64,000 bases of DNA, from contig NZ_DDHJ01000024.1 in assembly GCF_002338065.1 (NCBI RefSeq), forward strand, positions 1 through 64,000, read 5' to 3'. Below are positions 41,087 through 50,535 of this stretch, in pieces. Position 1 is the stretch's first letter; the number at the start of each line of letters is the position of its first letter. Source of the stretch: Pseudomonas sp. UBA1879. GTDB taxonomy: Bacteria > Pseudomonadota > Gammaproteobacteria > Pseudomonadales > Pseudomonadaceae. Under the pieces are notes generated by a model that was given only the letters and a program-made list of their open reading frames with translations, did no database searches and was not told where the DNA came from. The translations under genes and the position numbers were made by a program.

Positions 41087-42706
41087 TTGAAATCGACATT
41101 CAAACTCGCAACATTGCGCAACGCAGTCGCACTGGCGCTGGGGGTGACACTGCTCAGCGCTGCGGCCGGCGTTTCGGCCAAGCCTCTGGTGGTCTGCACC
41201 GAAGCCAGCCCCGAAGGGTTCGACACGGCGCTGTACACCACCGCCGTCACCGCGGACGCCGCGGCGGAAACCATTTACAACCGTCTGGTGGACTTCAAGC
41301 CCGGCACCACTGACATTGAACCGGCCTTGGCCGAATCCTGGGACATCAGCGAAGACGGCCTCAATTACACCTTCCACCTGCGAAAAGGCGTCAAGTTCCA
41401 TACCACCGATTACTTCAAACCGACGCGTGAGATGAACGCTGACGACGTGGTCTGGAGTTTCCAGCGTCAGCTGGACCCAAACCATCCGTGGCACAAACAA
41501 TCGACCGTGGGTTTCCCATACTTCGAAAGCATGGGCTTCAAAGACCTGCTCAAGAGCGTCGAGAAGGTTGATGACAGCACCGTCAAATTCACCCTGACCC
41601 GCCGCGAAGCGCCGTTCCTGGCCGACGTCGCCATGGCCTTCTCCTCGATCTACTCGGCCGAGTACGCTGATCAACTGCTCAAGAGCAACAAGCTCGAAGG
41701 CCTGAACAGCCAGCCGATCGGCACCGGCCCCTTCGTGTTCCAGCGCTACGCCAAAGACGCCCAAGTGCGTTTCAAGGCGAATCCGGATTATTTCCGTGGC
41801 AAGCCACCGGCTGACACACTCGTTCTGGCCATCGCCACCGACAACAACGTGCGCCTGCAGAAGCTCAAGGCCAACGAATGTCAGATCGCGCTGTACCCGA
41901 AACCGGACGACATTCCGAGCATCAAGAACGATGCGAATCTGAAGGTCGACGAACTGAACGCGATGACCACGTCTTACATCGCGATGAACACCACCCACAA
42001 ATACATGAGCGATGTACGGGTGCGTAAAGCGATCAATATCGCCTTCGACAAGGAAGCCTACGTCAACGCCCTGTTCGGCAAAGGCAACGCGACCGTTGGC
42101 GTCAACCCGTACCCGGACACCCTGCTGGGCTACAACAAGGAATTGAAAAACCCGGCCCACGACCTGGACAAGGCACGTGCCTTGTTGAAGGAAGCGGGCG
42201 TGCCAGAGGGCACCGTGCTCACCCTCTTCACCCGCAATGGCGGTGGTCCAACCAACCCCAATCCGATGCTGGGCGCGCAAATGATGCAGTCGGATTTGGC
42301 GAAAGTCGGCATTAAGTTAGATATTCGCGTCATGGAATGGGGCGAAATGCTCAAACGTGCCAAAAACGGCGAGCACGACATGGTGTCGGCGGGCTGGGCA
42401 GGCGACAATGGCGACCCTGATAACTTCCTGACGCCGAACCTCAGCTGCGAAGCCGCCAAGAATGGCGAAAACTACGCACGCTGGTGCAATGAGAAGTTCC
42501 AGACCCTGATCGATCAGGCCCGGGAAAAAACCGACCCGGCCGAACGTGCCGCGCTCTACGAGCAGGCACAGGCGATCTTCAATCAGGATCAGCCATGGAT
42601 CAGCATGGCGCATACCAAGATGTTCACTGCAATGCGTAAAAACGTAGAGGGCTATCACATTAGCCCTCTGACCACTAATAACTTCGCCACCACCCAGGTG
42701 AAGTAG
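41087..42706 (+). CDS. dppA4: Dipeptide ABC transporter substrate-binding protein 4 (cognate of DppBCDF)
   Basis: A 539-residue family-5 binding protein, the most divergent of the four. Its signal is KSTFKLATLRNAVALALG...AAAGVSA. The core has VVCTEASPEGFDTALYTTAV, MNADDVVWSFQRQLDPNHPW and GWAGDNGDPDNFLTPNLS. It sits directly before dppB, so it is probably the main partner of the permease. TTG 41087 is preferred because GAGGG lies six bases before it and the signal starts there; an in-frame ATG at 41057 would add ten residues. Confidence 0.9.
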   Translation: MKSTFKLATLRNAVALALGVTLLSAAAGVSAKPLVVCTEASPEGFDTALYTTAVTADAAAETIYNRLVDFKPGTTDIEPALAESWDISEDGLNYTFHLRKGVKFHTTDYFKPTREMNADDVVWSFQRQLDPNHPWHKQSTVGFPYFESMGFKDLLKSVEKVDDSTVKFTLTRREAPFLADVAMAFSSIYSAEYADQLLKSNKLEGLNSQPIGTGPFVFQRYAKDAQVRFKANPDYFRGKPPADTLVLAIATDNNVRLQKLKANECQIALYPKPDDIPSIKNDANLKVDELNAMTTSYIAMNTTHKYMSDVRVRKAINIAFDKEAYVNALFGKGNATVGVNPYPDTLLGYNKELKNPAHDLDKARALLKEAGVPEGTVLTLFTRNGGGPTNPNPMLGAQMMQSDLAKVGIKLDIRVMEWGEMLKRAKNGEHDMVSAGWAGDNGDPDNFLTPNLSCEAAKNGENYARWCNEKFQTLIDQAREKTDPAERAALYEQAQAIFNQDQPWISMAHTKMFTAMRKNVEGYHISPLTTNNFATTQVK

Positions 42707-42714
42707 AAGAAGAA

Positions 42715-42747
42715 TCCGGCGGGTTCGCAAAAACGAACCCCGCCGGA
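42715..42747 (+). promoter_or_regulatory. Intercistronic hairpin dppA4-dppB
   Basis: TCCGGCGGGTTCG-CAAAAA-CGAACCCCGCCGGA forms a 13-bp stem with one bulged C. No T-run follows. Between a binding-protein gene and its permease genes this is the usual place of a stem-loop that protects the upstream message and keeps downstream expression low. Confidence 0.7.
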
Positions 42748-42781
42748 ACACGCCTAACCGGCAGATGAGGTACACGAGAAG

Positions 42782-43792
42782 ATGTTTAGTTTTATCGCTC
42801 GCCGAGTGGGGTTGCTAATACCCACCTTCTTCGGCATCACCTTGCTGACCTTCGCACTGATTCGCCTGATTCCGGGCGACCCGGTCGAAGTCATGATGGG
42901 TGAACGCCGGGTCGATCCGGAAATGCACGCCCAAGCCATGGAACGTCTTGGCCTGAACAAGCCCCTGTATGCCCAATACATCGATTACGTCGGCAAGCTC
43001 GCCCATGGCGACCTCGGCGAATCGCTGCGGACGCGCACGAGCGTGTGGACCGAATTCACATCACTGTTCCCGGCGACCCTGGAACTGTCGATTGCGGCGC
43101 TGATATTTGCTGGCATCATCGGGCTTCTGGCCGGTGTCATCGCGGCCTTGCGACGAGGATCCCTGTTCGACCATGGGGTGATGGGTATCTCCCTGGCGGG
43201 GTACTCGATGCCGATCTTCTGGTGGGGCCTGATTCTGATCATGTTCTTCTCGGTGTCGCTGGGCTGGACCCCGGTATCGGGTCGAATCGACCTGCTATAC
43301 GACATTCCGCCGAAAACCGGCTTCATGCTGATCGACACCCTGCTCAGCGATGAAGAAGGCTCGTTCATCGACGCCCTGCGTCACTTGATTCTTCCGGCCA
43401 TCGTGCTGGGCACCATTCCGCTGGCGGTGATCGCCCGGATGACCCGCTCCTCGATGCTCGAAGTGCTGCGCGAGGATTACGTGCGGACCGCCCGCGCCAA
43501 AGGCCTGTCGCCAGCCCGCGTGGTGTTCGTCCACGGCCTGCGCAACGCGCTGATCCCTGTTCTGACCGTGTTCGGCCTGCAAGTGGGCACTCTCCTCGCG
43601 GGGGCCGTATTGACCGAAACGATCTTCTCCTGGCCGGGCATCGGCAAATGGCTGATCGAAGCCATTGGCGCCCGTGACTACCCTGTCGTGCAGAACGGCA
43701 TCCTGTTAATCGCCTGCCTGGTGATTCTGGTCAACTTCGTGGTGGACATCCTCTACGGCTTTGCCAACCCACGTATTCGTCACCAGCGCTGA
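42782..43792 (+). CDS. dppB: Dipeptide ABC transporter permease
   Basis: A 336-residue inner-membrane permease with six helices, starting FSFIARRVGLLIPTFFGITL. It has the DppB-type periplasmic segment (VMMGERRVDPEMHAQAMERL) and the EAA coupling loop EDYVRTARAKGLSPARVVF that contacts the ATPases. It pairs with DppC to form the channel for di- and tripeptides delivered by the binding proteins. It is followed by dppC after 11 bases. Confidence 0.95.
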   Translation: MFSFIARRVGLLIPTFFGITLLTFALIRLIPGDPVEVMMGERRVDPEMHAQAMERLGLNKPLYAQYIDYVGKLAHGDLGESLRTRTSVWTEFTSLFPATLELSIAALIFAGIIGLLAGVIAALRRGSLFDHGVMGISLAGYSMPIFWWGLILIMFFSVSLGWTPVSGRIDLLYDIPPKTGFMLIDTLLSDEEGSFIDALRHLILPAIVLGTIPLAVIARMTRSSMLEVLREDYVRTARAKGLSPARVVFVHGLRNALIPVLTVFGLQVGTLLAGAVLTETIFSWPGIGKWLIEAIGARDYPVVQNGILLIACLVILVNFVVDILYGFANPRIRHQR

Positions 43793-43803
43793 GATCACTT
43801 TTT

Positions 43804-44715
43804 ATGAGCACACCTACTCCCGTAGTAGCAGTCGATCAAAGCCTGCTCTACCCGTCCGTTTACAAAGAGTTCTGGCAGCACTTCTCGAAGAACAAAGGCG
43901 CCGTTGCGGGCCTGGCGTTCATGCTGCTGATTGTTTTCTGCGCGCTGTTCGCGCCGTGGGTCGCGCCTCACGACCCAAGCGAGCAATACCGTGACTTTCT
44001 GCTGACCCCACCGGTCTGGCTTGAAGGCGGTCAATGGCAATTCCTGCTGGGCACCGATGAGCTGGGGCGCGATCTGCTGTCGCGTCTGATCCAGGGCTCG
44101 CGCCTGTCGCTGCTGATCGGCCTGTCGTCCGTTGTCATGTCGCTGATTCCCGGGATCCTCATGGGCCTGCTGGCCGGTTTCTTCCCGAAAGTCCTCGGCC
44201 CGACCATCATGCGCCTGATGGACATCATGCTGGCTCTGCCTTCGCTGCTGCTGGCCGTGGCCATCGTCGCGATTCTCGGCCCTGGCCTGATCAACACCGT
44301 GATCGCCATCGCCATCGTCTCGCTGCCGTCCTACGTGCGCCTGACCCGCGCCGCCGTCATGGGCGAACTGAACCGCGACTACGTGACCGCTGCCCGTCTG
44401 GCCGGCGCCACCCTGCCACGCCTGATGTTCATCACCGTGCTGCCGAACTGCATGGCGCCGCTGATCGTGCAGGCGACCCTGAGTTTTTCCTCGGCCATTC
44501 TCGACGCTGCGGCGCTGGGCTTCCTGGGTCTGGGTGTACAGCCGCCAACCCCTGAGTGGGGCACCATGCTTGCCTCGGCCCGCGATTACATCGAACGCGC
44601 CTGGTGGGTGGTGAGCCTGCCGGGTCTGACCATTTTGCTCAGCGTGCTGGCAATCAACCTGATGGGCGACGGACTGCGCGATGCGCTGGACCCGAAACTC
44701 AAGAACGCCGCCTGA
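43804..44715 (+). CDS. dppC: Dipeptide ABC transporter permease
   Basis: A 303-residue partner of DppB. An N-terminal cytosolic segment and the DppC-type first helix (KNKGAVAGLAFMLLIVFCAL) precede the DPSEQYRDF region. The permease core carries the EAA loop NRDYVTAARLAGATLPRLMF and GFLGLGVQPPTPEWGTML, typical of OppC/DppC. It ends LDPKLKNAA, 10 bases before dppD. Confidence 0.95.
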   Translation: MSTPTPVVAVDQSLLYPSVYKEFWQHFSKNKGAVAGLAFMLLIVFCALFAPWVAPHDPSEQYRDFLLTPPVWLEGGQWQFLLGTDELGRDLLSRLIQGSRLSLLIGLSSVVMSLIPGILMGLLAGFFPKVLGPTIMRLMDIMLALPSLLLAVAIVAILGPGLINTVIAIAIVSLPSYVRLTRAAVMGELNRDYVTAARLAGATLPRLMFITVLPNCMAPLIVQATLSFSSAILDAAALGFLGLGVQPPTPEWGTMLASARDYIERAWWVVSLPGLTILLSVLAINLMGDGLRDALDPKLKNAA

Positions 44716-44725
44716 GGACGTCCGA

Positions 44726-45694
44726 ATGCCACTTTTAGAAATCAAGAACCTCAACGTTCGCTTCGGCGATGCCACTGCCACCCCGGTCGTCGACGGCCTG
44801 GACCTGGCCGTGGACAAAGGCGAAGTCCTGGCCATCGTCGGCGAATCCGGCTCGGGCAAATCCGTGACCATGATGGCGCTGATGGGCCTGATCGATCACC
44901 CCGGCATCGTCACCGCCGACGCGCTCAGTTTCGACGGCAAGGACATGCTCAAACTCAGCCCGCGTCAGCGTCGGCAGATCGTCGGCAAAGACTTGTCGAT
45001 GGTCTTCCAGGACCCGATGACGGCGCTGAACCCCAGCTACACCGTGGGCTTTCAGATCGAGGAAGTGCTGCGCGCGCACCTCGGCATGTCAGGTCGCGCA
45101 GCACGCCAGCGGGCGCTGGAGCTGCTGCAGAAGGTGGAAATTCCGGGCGCGGCACAGCGTCTGGACGCTTACCCTCACCAATTGTCGGGCGGCATGAGCC
45201 AGCGCGTCGCAATTGCCATGGCGATTGCCGGTGAGCCCAAGCTGCTGATCGCCGACGAGCCGACCACCGCGCTCGACGTGACCATTCAGGCGCAGATCAT
45301 GGACCTGCTGCTGGCCCTGCAAAAAGAGCAGGACATGGCACTGGTGCTCATCACTCATGACCTGGCGGTCGTGGCCGAAACCGCCCAGCGCGTGTGCGTG
45401 ATGTACGCCGGGCAAGCGGTTGAAGTCGGTCAGGTGCCTGGTCTGTTCGACGTGCCTGCGCACCCGTACAGCGAAGCCCTGCTGGCAGCGATTCCGGAGC
45501 ACAGCATGGGGGCGTCGCGCCTCTCGACACTGCCAGGCATCGTGCCCGGTCGCTACGACCGCCCAAGCGGCTGCCTGCTGTCGCCACGCTGCCCGTATGT
45601 CCAAGAGAAATGCCGCCAGCAACGTCCTGCGCTGGACCCTAAAACCAACAGCCTCGCCCGCTGCTTCTACCCGCTGAATCAGGAGGTGGCGTAA
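44726..45694 (+). CDS. dppD: Dipeptide ABC transporter ATPase DppD
   Basis: A 322-residue ATPase. Walker A is GESGSGKSVTMM, the signature SGGMSQRVAIAMAI, Walker B LLIADEPTTALDVT. The oligopeptide-type C-terminal extension has the Cys-rich segment CLLSPRCPYVQEKC, typical of OppD/DppD proteins. ATG 44726 behind GAGGA was chosen rather than the earlier frame opening inside dppC. Its stop overlaps the dppF start by one base. Confidence 0.95.
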   Translation: MPLLEIKNLNVRFGDATATPVVDGLDLAVDKGEVLAIVGESGSGKSVTMMALMGLIDHPGIVTADALSFDGKDMLKLSPRQRRQIVGKDLSMVFQDPMTALNPSYTVGFQIEEVLRAHLGMSGRAARQRALELLQKVEIPGAAQRLDAYPHQLSGGMSQRVAIAMAIAGEPKLLIADEPTTALDVTIQAQIMDLLLALQKEQDMALVLITHDLAVVAETAQRVCVMYAGQAVEVGQVPGLFDVPAHPYSEALLAAIPEHSMGASRLSTLPGIVPGRYDRPSGCLLSPRCPYVQEKCRQQRPALDPKTNSLARCFYPLNQEVA

Positions 45695-46668
45695 TGAGCG
45701 AAATCGTATTGACCGCCCGTGACCTCACCCGTCACTACGATGTATCCCAAGGCCTGTTCAAGCCTCACGCAACCGTTCGCGCGCTGAACGGCGTGTCGTT
45801 CGAACTGGAAGCCGGCAAGACCCTGGCAGTGGTCGGTGAATCTGGCTGTGGCAAGTCCACCCTCGCCCGCGCCCTGACCCTGATCGAAGAGCCCTCCTCG
45901 GGCTCGTTGAAAATCGCCGGTCAGGAAGTCAAAGGCGCGACCAAGGAGCAACGTAAACAACTGCGCAAAGACGTGCAGATGGTGTTCCAGAGCCCGTATG
46001 CCTCGCTCAACCCACGTCAGAAGATCGGTGATCAACTGGGCGAGCCGCTGCTGATCAATACCAAGCTGTCGGCAGCCGAGCGCCGTGAGAAAGTGCAGGC
46101 GATGATGAAACAGGTCGGCTTGCGTCCTGAGCATTACCAGCGCTACCCGCACATGTTCTCGGGCGGTCAGCGTCAGCGTATTGCCCTGGCGCGCGCGATG
46201 ATGCTGCAACCGAAAGTGCTGGTCGCCGACGAACCCACCTCGGCGCTGGACGTGTCGATTCAGGCCCAGGTGCTGAACCTGTTCATGGATCTGCAGCAGG
46301 AATTCAACACCGGTTACGTGTTCATTTCGCACAACCTCGCGGTGGTGCGTCACGTTGCGGACACCGTGCTGGTCATGTATCTCGGGCGTCCTGCCGAAAT
46401 GGGGCCAAAGGAGGAGATTTATAATCGCCCCCTGCACCCGTACACCCAGGCGCTGCTGTCGGCCACCCCGACGATTCACCCGGATCCGTCGAAGCCGAAG
46501 ATCAAGATCGTCGGCGAACTGCCCAACCCGCTGAATCCCCCGTCAGGCTGCGCCTTCCACAAGCGCTGCCCATACGCGACCGAGCGCTGTGTGGCAGAGG
46601 TTCCGGAATTGCGGACTGTGGATAACCGTCAAGTGGCTTGCCATTACGCGGAGCAGTTCGTGGCGTGA
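45694..46668 (+). CDS. dppF: Dipeptide ABC transporter ATPase DppF
   Basis: A 324-residue ATPase, second energiser of the dipeptide transporter. Walker A GESGCGKSTLAR, Q-loop VFQSPYASLNPRQ, signature SGGQRQRIALARAM, Walker B LVADEPTSALDVS, and the C-terminal CAFHKRCPYATERC. Translation is coupled to dppD by a one-base overlap (TAATG). It is the last gene of the unit and is followed by a terminator. Confidence 0.95.
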   Translation: MSEIVLTARDLTRHYDVSQGLFKPHATVRALNGVSFELEAGKTLAVVGESGCGKSTLARALTLIEEPSSGSLKIAGQEVKGATKEQRKQLRKDVQMVFQSPYASLNPRQKIGDQLGEPLLINTKLSAAERREKVQAMMKQVGLRPEHYQRYPHMFSGGQRQRIALARAMMLQPKVLVADEPTSALDVSIQAQVLNLFMDLQQEFNTGYVFISHNLAVVRHVADTVLVMYLGRPAEMGPKEEIYNRPLHPYTQALLSATPTIHPDPSKPKIKIVGELPNPLNPPSGCAFHKRCPYATERCVAEVPELRTVDNRQVACHYAEQFVA

Positions 46669-46683
46669 TGAACGCCTGAACTG

Positions 46684-46713
46684 AAAAAGCCTCGCTTCGG
46701 CGGGGCTTTTTTA
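46684..46713 (+). terminator. Intrinsic terminator of the dpp operon
   Basis: AAAAAGCCTCGC-TTC-GGCGGGGCTTTTTT: GC-rich stem, short loop and T-run, 15 bases after the dppF stop. The ~215 bases between it and the lpxC terminator show no gene or recognisable site. Confidence 0.92.
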
Positions 46714-46927
46714 TGGGCGCCAAATTGAATACGCCGTGCTTGCCGGTTGCAGGCGCGTTTCGCCCAATCGAAGACTGCCGCTGAGCCGGTAGGCGCCGCC
46801 GGAGTAGCGACGGCAGCGAGGCGGTATATCAGGCACATCTATCGTGACTGCCTTACACCTTGCTTCTCTCCTGCCTCCGGGGCTCTATAAGACCCGCAGC
46901 AAACGGGTGCCGACAAAAAGCCCCCAT

Positions 46928-46954
46928 AAAAAAAGGCCACCCAACGGTGGCCTT
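46928..46954 (-). terminator. Intrinsic terminator after lpxC
   Basis: On the minus strand AAGGCCACC-GTTGG-GTGGCCTTTTTTT: 9-bp stem, short loop and a long T-run, about 28 bases beyond the lpxC stop. It ends the dcw/lpxC transcription block. Confidence 0.93.
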
Positions 46955-46982
46955 AAATAGTGAAACTGAGAAGAAGAGACTG

Positions 46983-47894
46983 TTACACCGCCGCTACAGG
47001 GCGCATGTACGAGATCGGTGCGGTACTGGCATCTTCGAAGGTCACGACTTCATAAGCGTCGCTCTGTGCAATCAAGGCACGCAGCAGACGATTGTTCAGG
47101 CCGTGTCCCGACTTGAAGCCCTGGTACTCGCCGATCAGGCTGTTGCCCAACAGATACAGGTCACCGATGGCATCCAGAATCTTGTGTTTGACGAATTCGT
47201 CCTCGTAACGCAGACCGTCTTCGTTCAACACGCCGTCCTTGTCCACGACGATTGCGTTTTCGACGCTCCCGCCCAGCGCAAGGTTGTGTTTACGCAGATA
47301 TTCGATGTCTTTCATGAAACCGAATGTACGCGCACGGCTGACTTCTTTTACGAAAGAGGTGCTTGAAAAGTCGACACAGGCAGTTTGCGTGCGATTCTTC
47401 AGGTAAGGGTGGTCGAAATCGATTTCGAAGCCCACCTTGAAACCTTCGAACGGCACAAACTTGGCAGACTTGCCGTCTTCTTCAACGCGGACTTCTTTCA
47501 GAATCCGGATGAATTTCTTCGGCGCGTCCTGTTCTTCCAGGCCAGCCGATTGAATCAGGAATACGAAAGGACCTGCGCTGCCATCCATGATGGGAACTTC
47601 GGAGGCAGAAAGTTCAACGTAGGCGTTATCGATGCCAAGGCCAGCCATGGCCGATAGCAAGTGCTCGACCGTATCGACCTTCACGTCGCCGTTGAACAGC
47701 GTTGTGGAAAGCGTGGTATCGCCCACATTCAGCGCGTGTGCGTTGATCTGGACAACCGGCTCGAGGTCGGTACGGAAAAACACAATGCCAGCGTTCACAG
47801 GTGCAGGTTTGAGGGTCAGGTAAACCTTTTCCCCCGAGTGCAGGCCGATACCTGTGGCACGGATAATATTCTTCAGGGTGCGTTGTTTAATCAT
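46983..47894 (-). CDS. lpxC: UDP-3-O-acyl-N-acetylglucosamine deacetylase
   Basis: LpxC catalyses the committed step of lipid A synthesis. This is a 303-residue zinc amidase with ligands His78 (VEHLLSAMAG), His237 and Asp241 (VKHKILDAIGD), matching the P. aeruginosa numbering, and the substrate-lysine region SLIGEYQGFKSGHGLNN. It follows ftsZ after 112 bases, a gap long enough for its own promoter. The conserved position after ftsZ places outer-membrane synthesis next to division genes. Confidence 0.98.
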   Translation of the reverse strand: MIKQRTLKNIIRATGIGLHSGEKVYLTLKPAPVNAGIVFFRTDLEPVVQINAHALNVGDTTLSTTLFNGDVKVDTVEHLLSAMAGLGIDNAYVELSASEVPIMDGSAGPFVFLIQSAGLEEQDAPKKFIRILKEVRVEEDGKSAKFVPFEGFKVGFEIDFDHPYLKNRTQTACVDFSSTSFVKEVSRARTFGFMKDIEYLRKHNLALGGSVENAIVVDKDGVLNEDGLRYEDEFVKHKILDAIGDLYLLGNSLIGEYQGFKSGHGLNNRLLRALIAQSDAYEVVTFEDASTAPISYMRPVAAV

Positions 47895-48006
47895 GGCATT
47901 GGCCGCTTCAGCGCATATCGCGAATTAGTATCAACAAAGGCTGGCGATGATAGCAGACCTCGCCTTTGCTGAACACCAATCACCCTCATACCCCTGATAG
48001 AACTCA

Positions 48007-49197
48007 TCAATCAGCCTGACGACGCAGGAAGGCTGGAATATCCAGGTAATCCAGATCGTCTTGCGGGTTCATTTTTGCCGCTGCTGTCGCGCCTGCGTGT
48101 GCCTGATTGCGCATCACGGTAGGACGGTCCAGATCGCGGTAATTCACCGACGGCTGCTCCTGGCGAACGGCTTGTTGCTGCACTGGGGCGGCTTGAGCGG
48201 TCTGCAGGGTGTTGTCGATGACCTTCACAGGTTTCTCGATTTTGGCACCCAGGCCAGTGGCAACCACGGTCACGTGCAGCTCGTCGCGCATGTCCGGATC
48301 GATAACGGTACCGACCTTGACCATGGCGTGCTCGGAGGCGAACGCTTCGATGATGCTACCCACGTCGGAGTACTCGCCCAGAGACAGGTCAGGACCGGCA
48401 GTGATGTTGACCAGAATGCCGCGAGCACCCTGCAGGTTCACGTCTTCGAGCAGTGGGTTGCGAATGGCCGCTTCGGTGGCTTCACGCGCACGGTTAGGAC
48501 CGCTGGCGGCGCCAGTGCCCATCATCGCCATGCCCATTTCGGACATCACGGTGCGTACGTCGGCGAAGTCGACGTTGATCATGCCTGGACGCTTGATGAT
48601 GTCGGAGATACCGCGAACGGCACCGGCCAGTACATCGTCTGCCTTGGCGAAAGCCGACAAGAGGCTTGCGTCTTTACCCAGAATGGTCAGCAGCTTCTCG
48701 TTGGGAATGGTGATCAACGAGTCGACGCTTTCGGACAGCGCGCGGATGCCTTCATCGGCGATCTGCATGCGCTTGCGGCCTTCGAACGGGAACGGACGGG
48801 TCACGACCGCGACGGTCAGAATGCCCATTTCCTTGGCCACTTCGGCGATGATCGGCGCTGCACCGGTACCGGTACCGCCACCCATGCCGGTGGTGATGAA
48901 GACCATGTTGGTGCCCTGCAGAACTTCCGCAATGCGCTCACGATCTTCCAGTGCCGCCTGACGACCGACTTCAGGGTTGGCACCTGCACCCAGGCCCTTG
49001 GTCACGCCGGTACCCAGTTGCAGAATGGTACGTGCGCCAATGTTCTTCAGTGCTTGAGCATCGGTGTTGGCGCAGATGAACTCGACGCCTTCGATGTTGC
49101 TCTTGACCATGTGATTGACCGCGTTGCCGCCGCCGCCACCAACGCCGATAACTTTAATTACCGGGCTTTGTGGGATGTTGTCTACGAGCTCGAACAT
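48007..49197 (-). CDS. ftsZ: Cell division GTPase FtsZ
   Basis: FtsZ polymerises into the cytokinetic ring. It is 396 residues long. The tubulin signature GGGTGTG is at 106-112, the first glycine loop is GVGGGGGNAVNHM, and the T7 loop is NVDFADVRTVM. After an unstructured linker rich in Gln and Ala comes the conserved C-terminal peptide DDLDYLDIPAFLRRQAD that binds FtsA and ZipA. It is 63 bases after ftsA with a GAGAGGGA ribosome site. Confidence 0.98.
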   Translation of the reverse strand: MFELVDNIPQSPVIKVIGVGGGGGNAVNHMVKSNIEGVEFICANTDAQALKNIGARTILQLGTGVTKGLGAGANPEVGRQAALEDRERIAEVLQGTNMVFITTGMGGGTGTGAAPIIAEVAKEMGILTVAVVTRPFPFEGRKRMQIADEGIRALSESVDSLITIPNEKLLTILGKDASLLSAFAKADDVLAGAVRGISDIIKRPGMINVDFADVRTVMSEMGMAMMGTGAASGPNRAREATEAAIRNPLLEDVNLQGARGILVNITAGPDLSLGEYSDVGSIIEAFASEHAMVKVGTVIDPDMRDELHVTVVATGLGAKIEKPVKVIDNTLQTAQAAPVQQQAVRQEQPSVNYRDLDRPTVMRNQAHAGATAAAKMNPQDDLDYLDIPAFLRRQAD

Positions 49198-49260
49198 GTT
49201 CCCTCTCCTTCAGTTCTCTAGTTTTATGTCGCCTGTTGCCTGCCTACCACTTTTTGAATC

Positions 49261-50520
49261 TTAGAAATTCCCCTGGACCCAGCGCTTGAGACGCTCAAAC
49301 ACGGGTGCCTTAGGTTCATCGCTATAACTGCTACCCGTGTTGGAAAGCCCTGAAAGCGAGATGCCGTCGGACTGCTTTTGCAGCCCGTACAGCAGCAAGC
49401 CAACACCGGTGGAGTAAATCGGGTTGCGAACGACGTCCGCCAGACCCTTGATGCTGTGCGGTACGCCCAAGCGCACCGGCATGTGGAAAATCTCCTCGGC
49501 CAGCTCGACCGCGCCTTCCATCTTCGAGGTACCGCCGGTCAGCACGATGCCAGCCGGAATCAGGTCCTCGTAACCGCTGCGGCGCAGTTCAGCCTGGATC
49601 AGGGTGAACAGCTCGTCGTAACGCGGCTCGACCACTTCGGCCAGCGCCTGACGTGACAGTTCGCGCGGTGGACGGTCGCCCACGCTCGGCACTTTGATGG
49701 TTTCACCGGCACCGGCCAGCTTGGCCAGGGCGCAGGCGTAACGGATCTTGATCTCTTCGGCGTACTGCGTCGGGGTGCGCAGGGCCATGGCGATGTCGTT
49801 GGTGACTTGATCACCCGCGATCGGGATCACCGCCGTGTGACGGATCGCGCCTTCGGTGAAGATCGCGATGTCAGTGGTGCCGCCGCCGATGTCCACCAGG
49901 CACACGCCCAGCTCTTTCTCGTCGTCGGTCAGCACCGAGTACGCCGAGGCCAGTTGCTCGAGGATGATGTCGTCGACTTCGAGACCGCAGCGGCGCACGC
50001 ACTTCTCGATGTTCTGCGCGGCATTCACGGCGCAGGTCACGACGTGAACCTTGGCTTCCAGACGCACGCCCGACATGCCCAGCGGCTCGCGAACGCCTTC
50101 CTGGTTATCGATCACGTAGTCTTGCGGCAGGGTGTGCAGGACGCGCTGGTCCGCCGGGATCGCCACCGCCTGAGCCGCGTCGAGGACGCGCTCCAGGTCA
50201 GCCGAACTCACTTCGCGGTCGCGGATCGCCACGATGCCGTGGGAATTCAGGCTGCGAATGTGGTTGCCCGCCACACCGACGAACGCCGAGTGAATGCGGC
50301 AGCCAGCCATCAGCTGCGCTTCTTCCACTGCGCGCTGAATCGACTGCACGGTCGACTCGATGTTCACCACCACGCCCTTCTTCAGGCCGCGCGATGGGTG
50401 GGTGCCGATACCGACGATTTCCAGCGTGCCATCAGCCGCGACTTCGCCTACCAGCGCCACCACTTTGGAGGTGCCGATATCCAATCCGACGATCATTTTG
50501 CCGCTTTGCACGTTTGCCAT
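49261..50520 (-). CDS. ftsA: Cell division protein FtsA
   Basis: An actin-like ATPase that tethers FtsZ to the membrane. Of 419 residues, the nucleotide-binding segments are VGLDIGTSKVVALVGE, CLVDIGGGTTDIAIF and VLTGGTSKMEGAVELAE. The C-terminal amphipathic membrane anchor is FERLKRWVQGNF. Length and order are normal for Pseudomonas. It starts 15 bases after the ftsQ stop. Confidence 0.98.
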   Translation of the reverse strand: MANVQSGKMIVGLDIGTSKVVALVGEVAADGTLEIVGIGTHPSRGLKKGVVVNIESTVQSIQRAVEEAQLMAGCRIHSAFVGVAGNHIRSLNSHGIVAIRDREVSSADLERVLDAAQAVAIPADQRVLHTLPQDYVIDNQEGVREPLGMSGVRLEAKVHVVTCAVNAAQNIEKCVRRCGLEVDDIILEQLASAYSVLTDDEKELGVCLVDIGGGTTDIAIFTEGAIRHTAVIPIAGDQVTNDIAMALRTPTQYAEEIKIRYACALAKLAGAGETIKVPSVGDRPPRELSRQALAEVVEPRYDELFTLIQAELRRSGYEDLIPAGIVLTGGTSKMEGAVELAEEIFHMPVRLGVPHSIKGLADVVRNPIYSTGVGLLLYGLQKQSDGISLSGLSNTGSSYSDEPKAPVFERLKRWVQGNF

Positions 50521-50535
50521 GGGTCCTGCCTCTTA

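Noticed and set aside
41066..42280. 404-codon minus-strand open frame opposite dppA4
   Set aside because: Same antisense effect; no motif, and the composition (Val/Gly/His-rich) is typical of reversed third-position GC.
46860..47366. 168-codon plus-strand frame across the lpxC terminator
   Set aside because: It runs through the lpxC terminator and antisense to lpxC; no family pattern.
48061..49221. 386-codon plus-strand frame opposite ftsZ
   Set aside because: Shadow of ftsZ, which is unmistakable on the minus strand. The frame is rich in His/Asp/Val without domain pattern.
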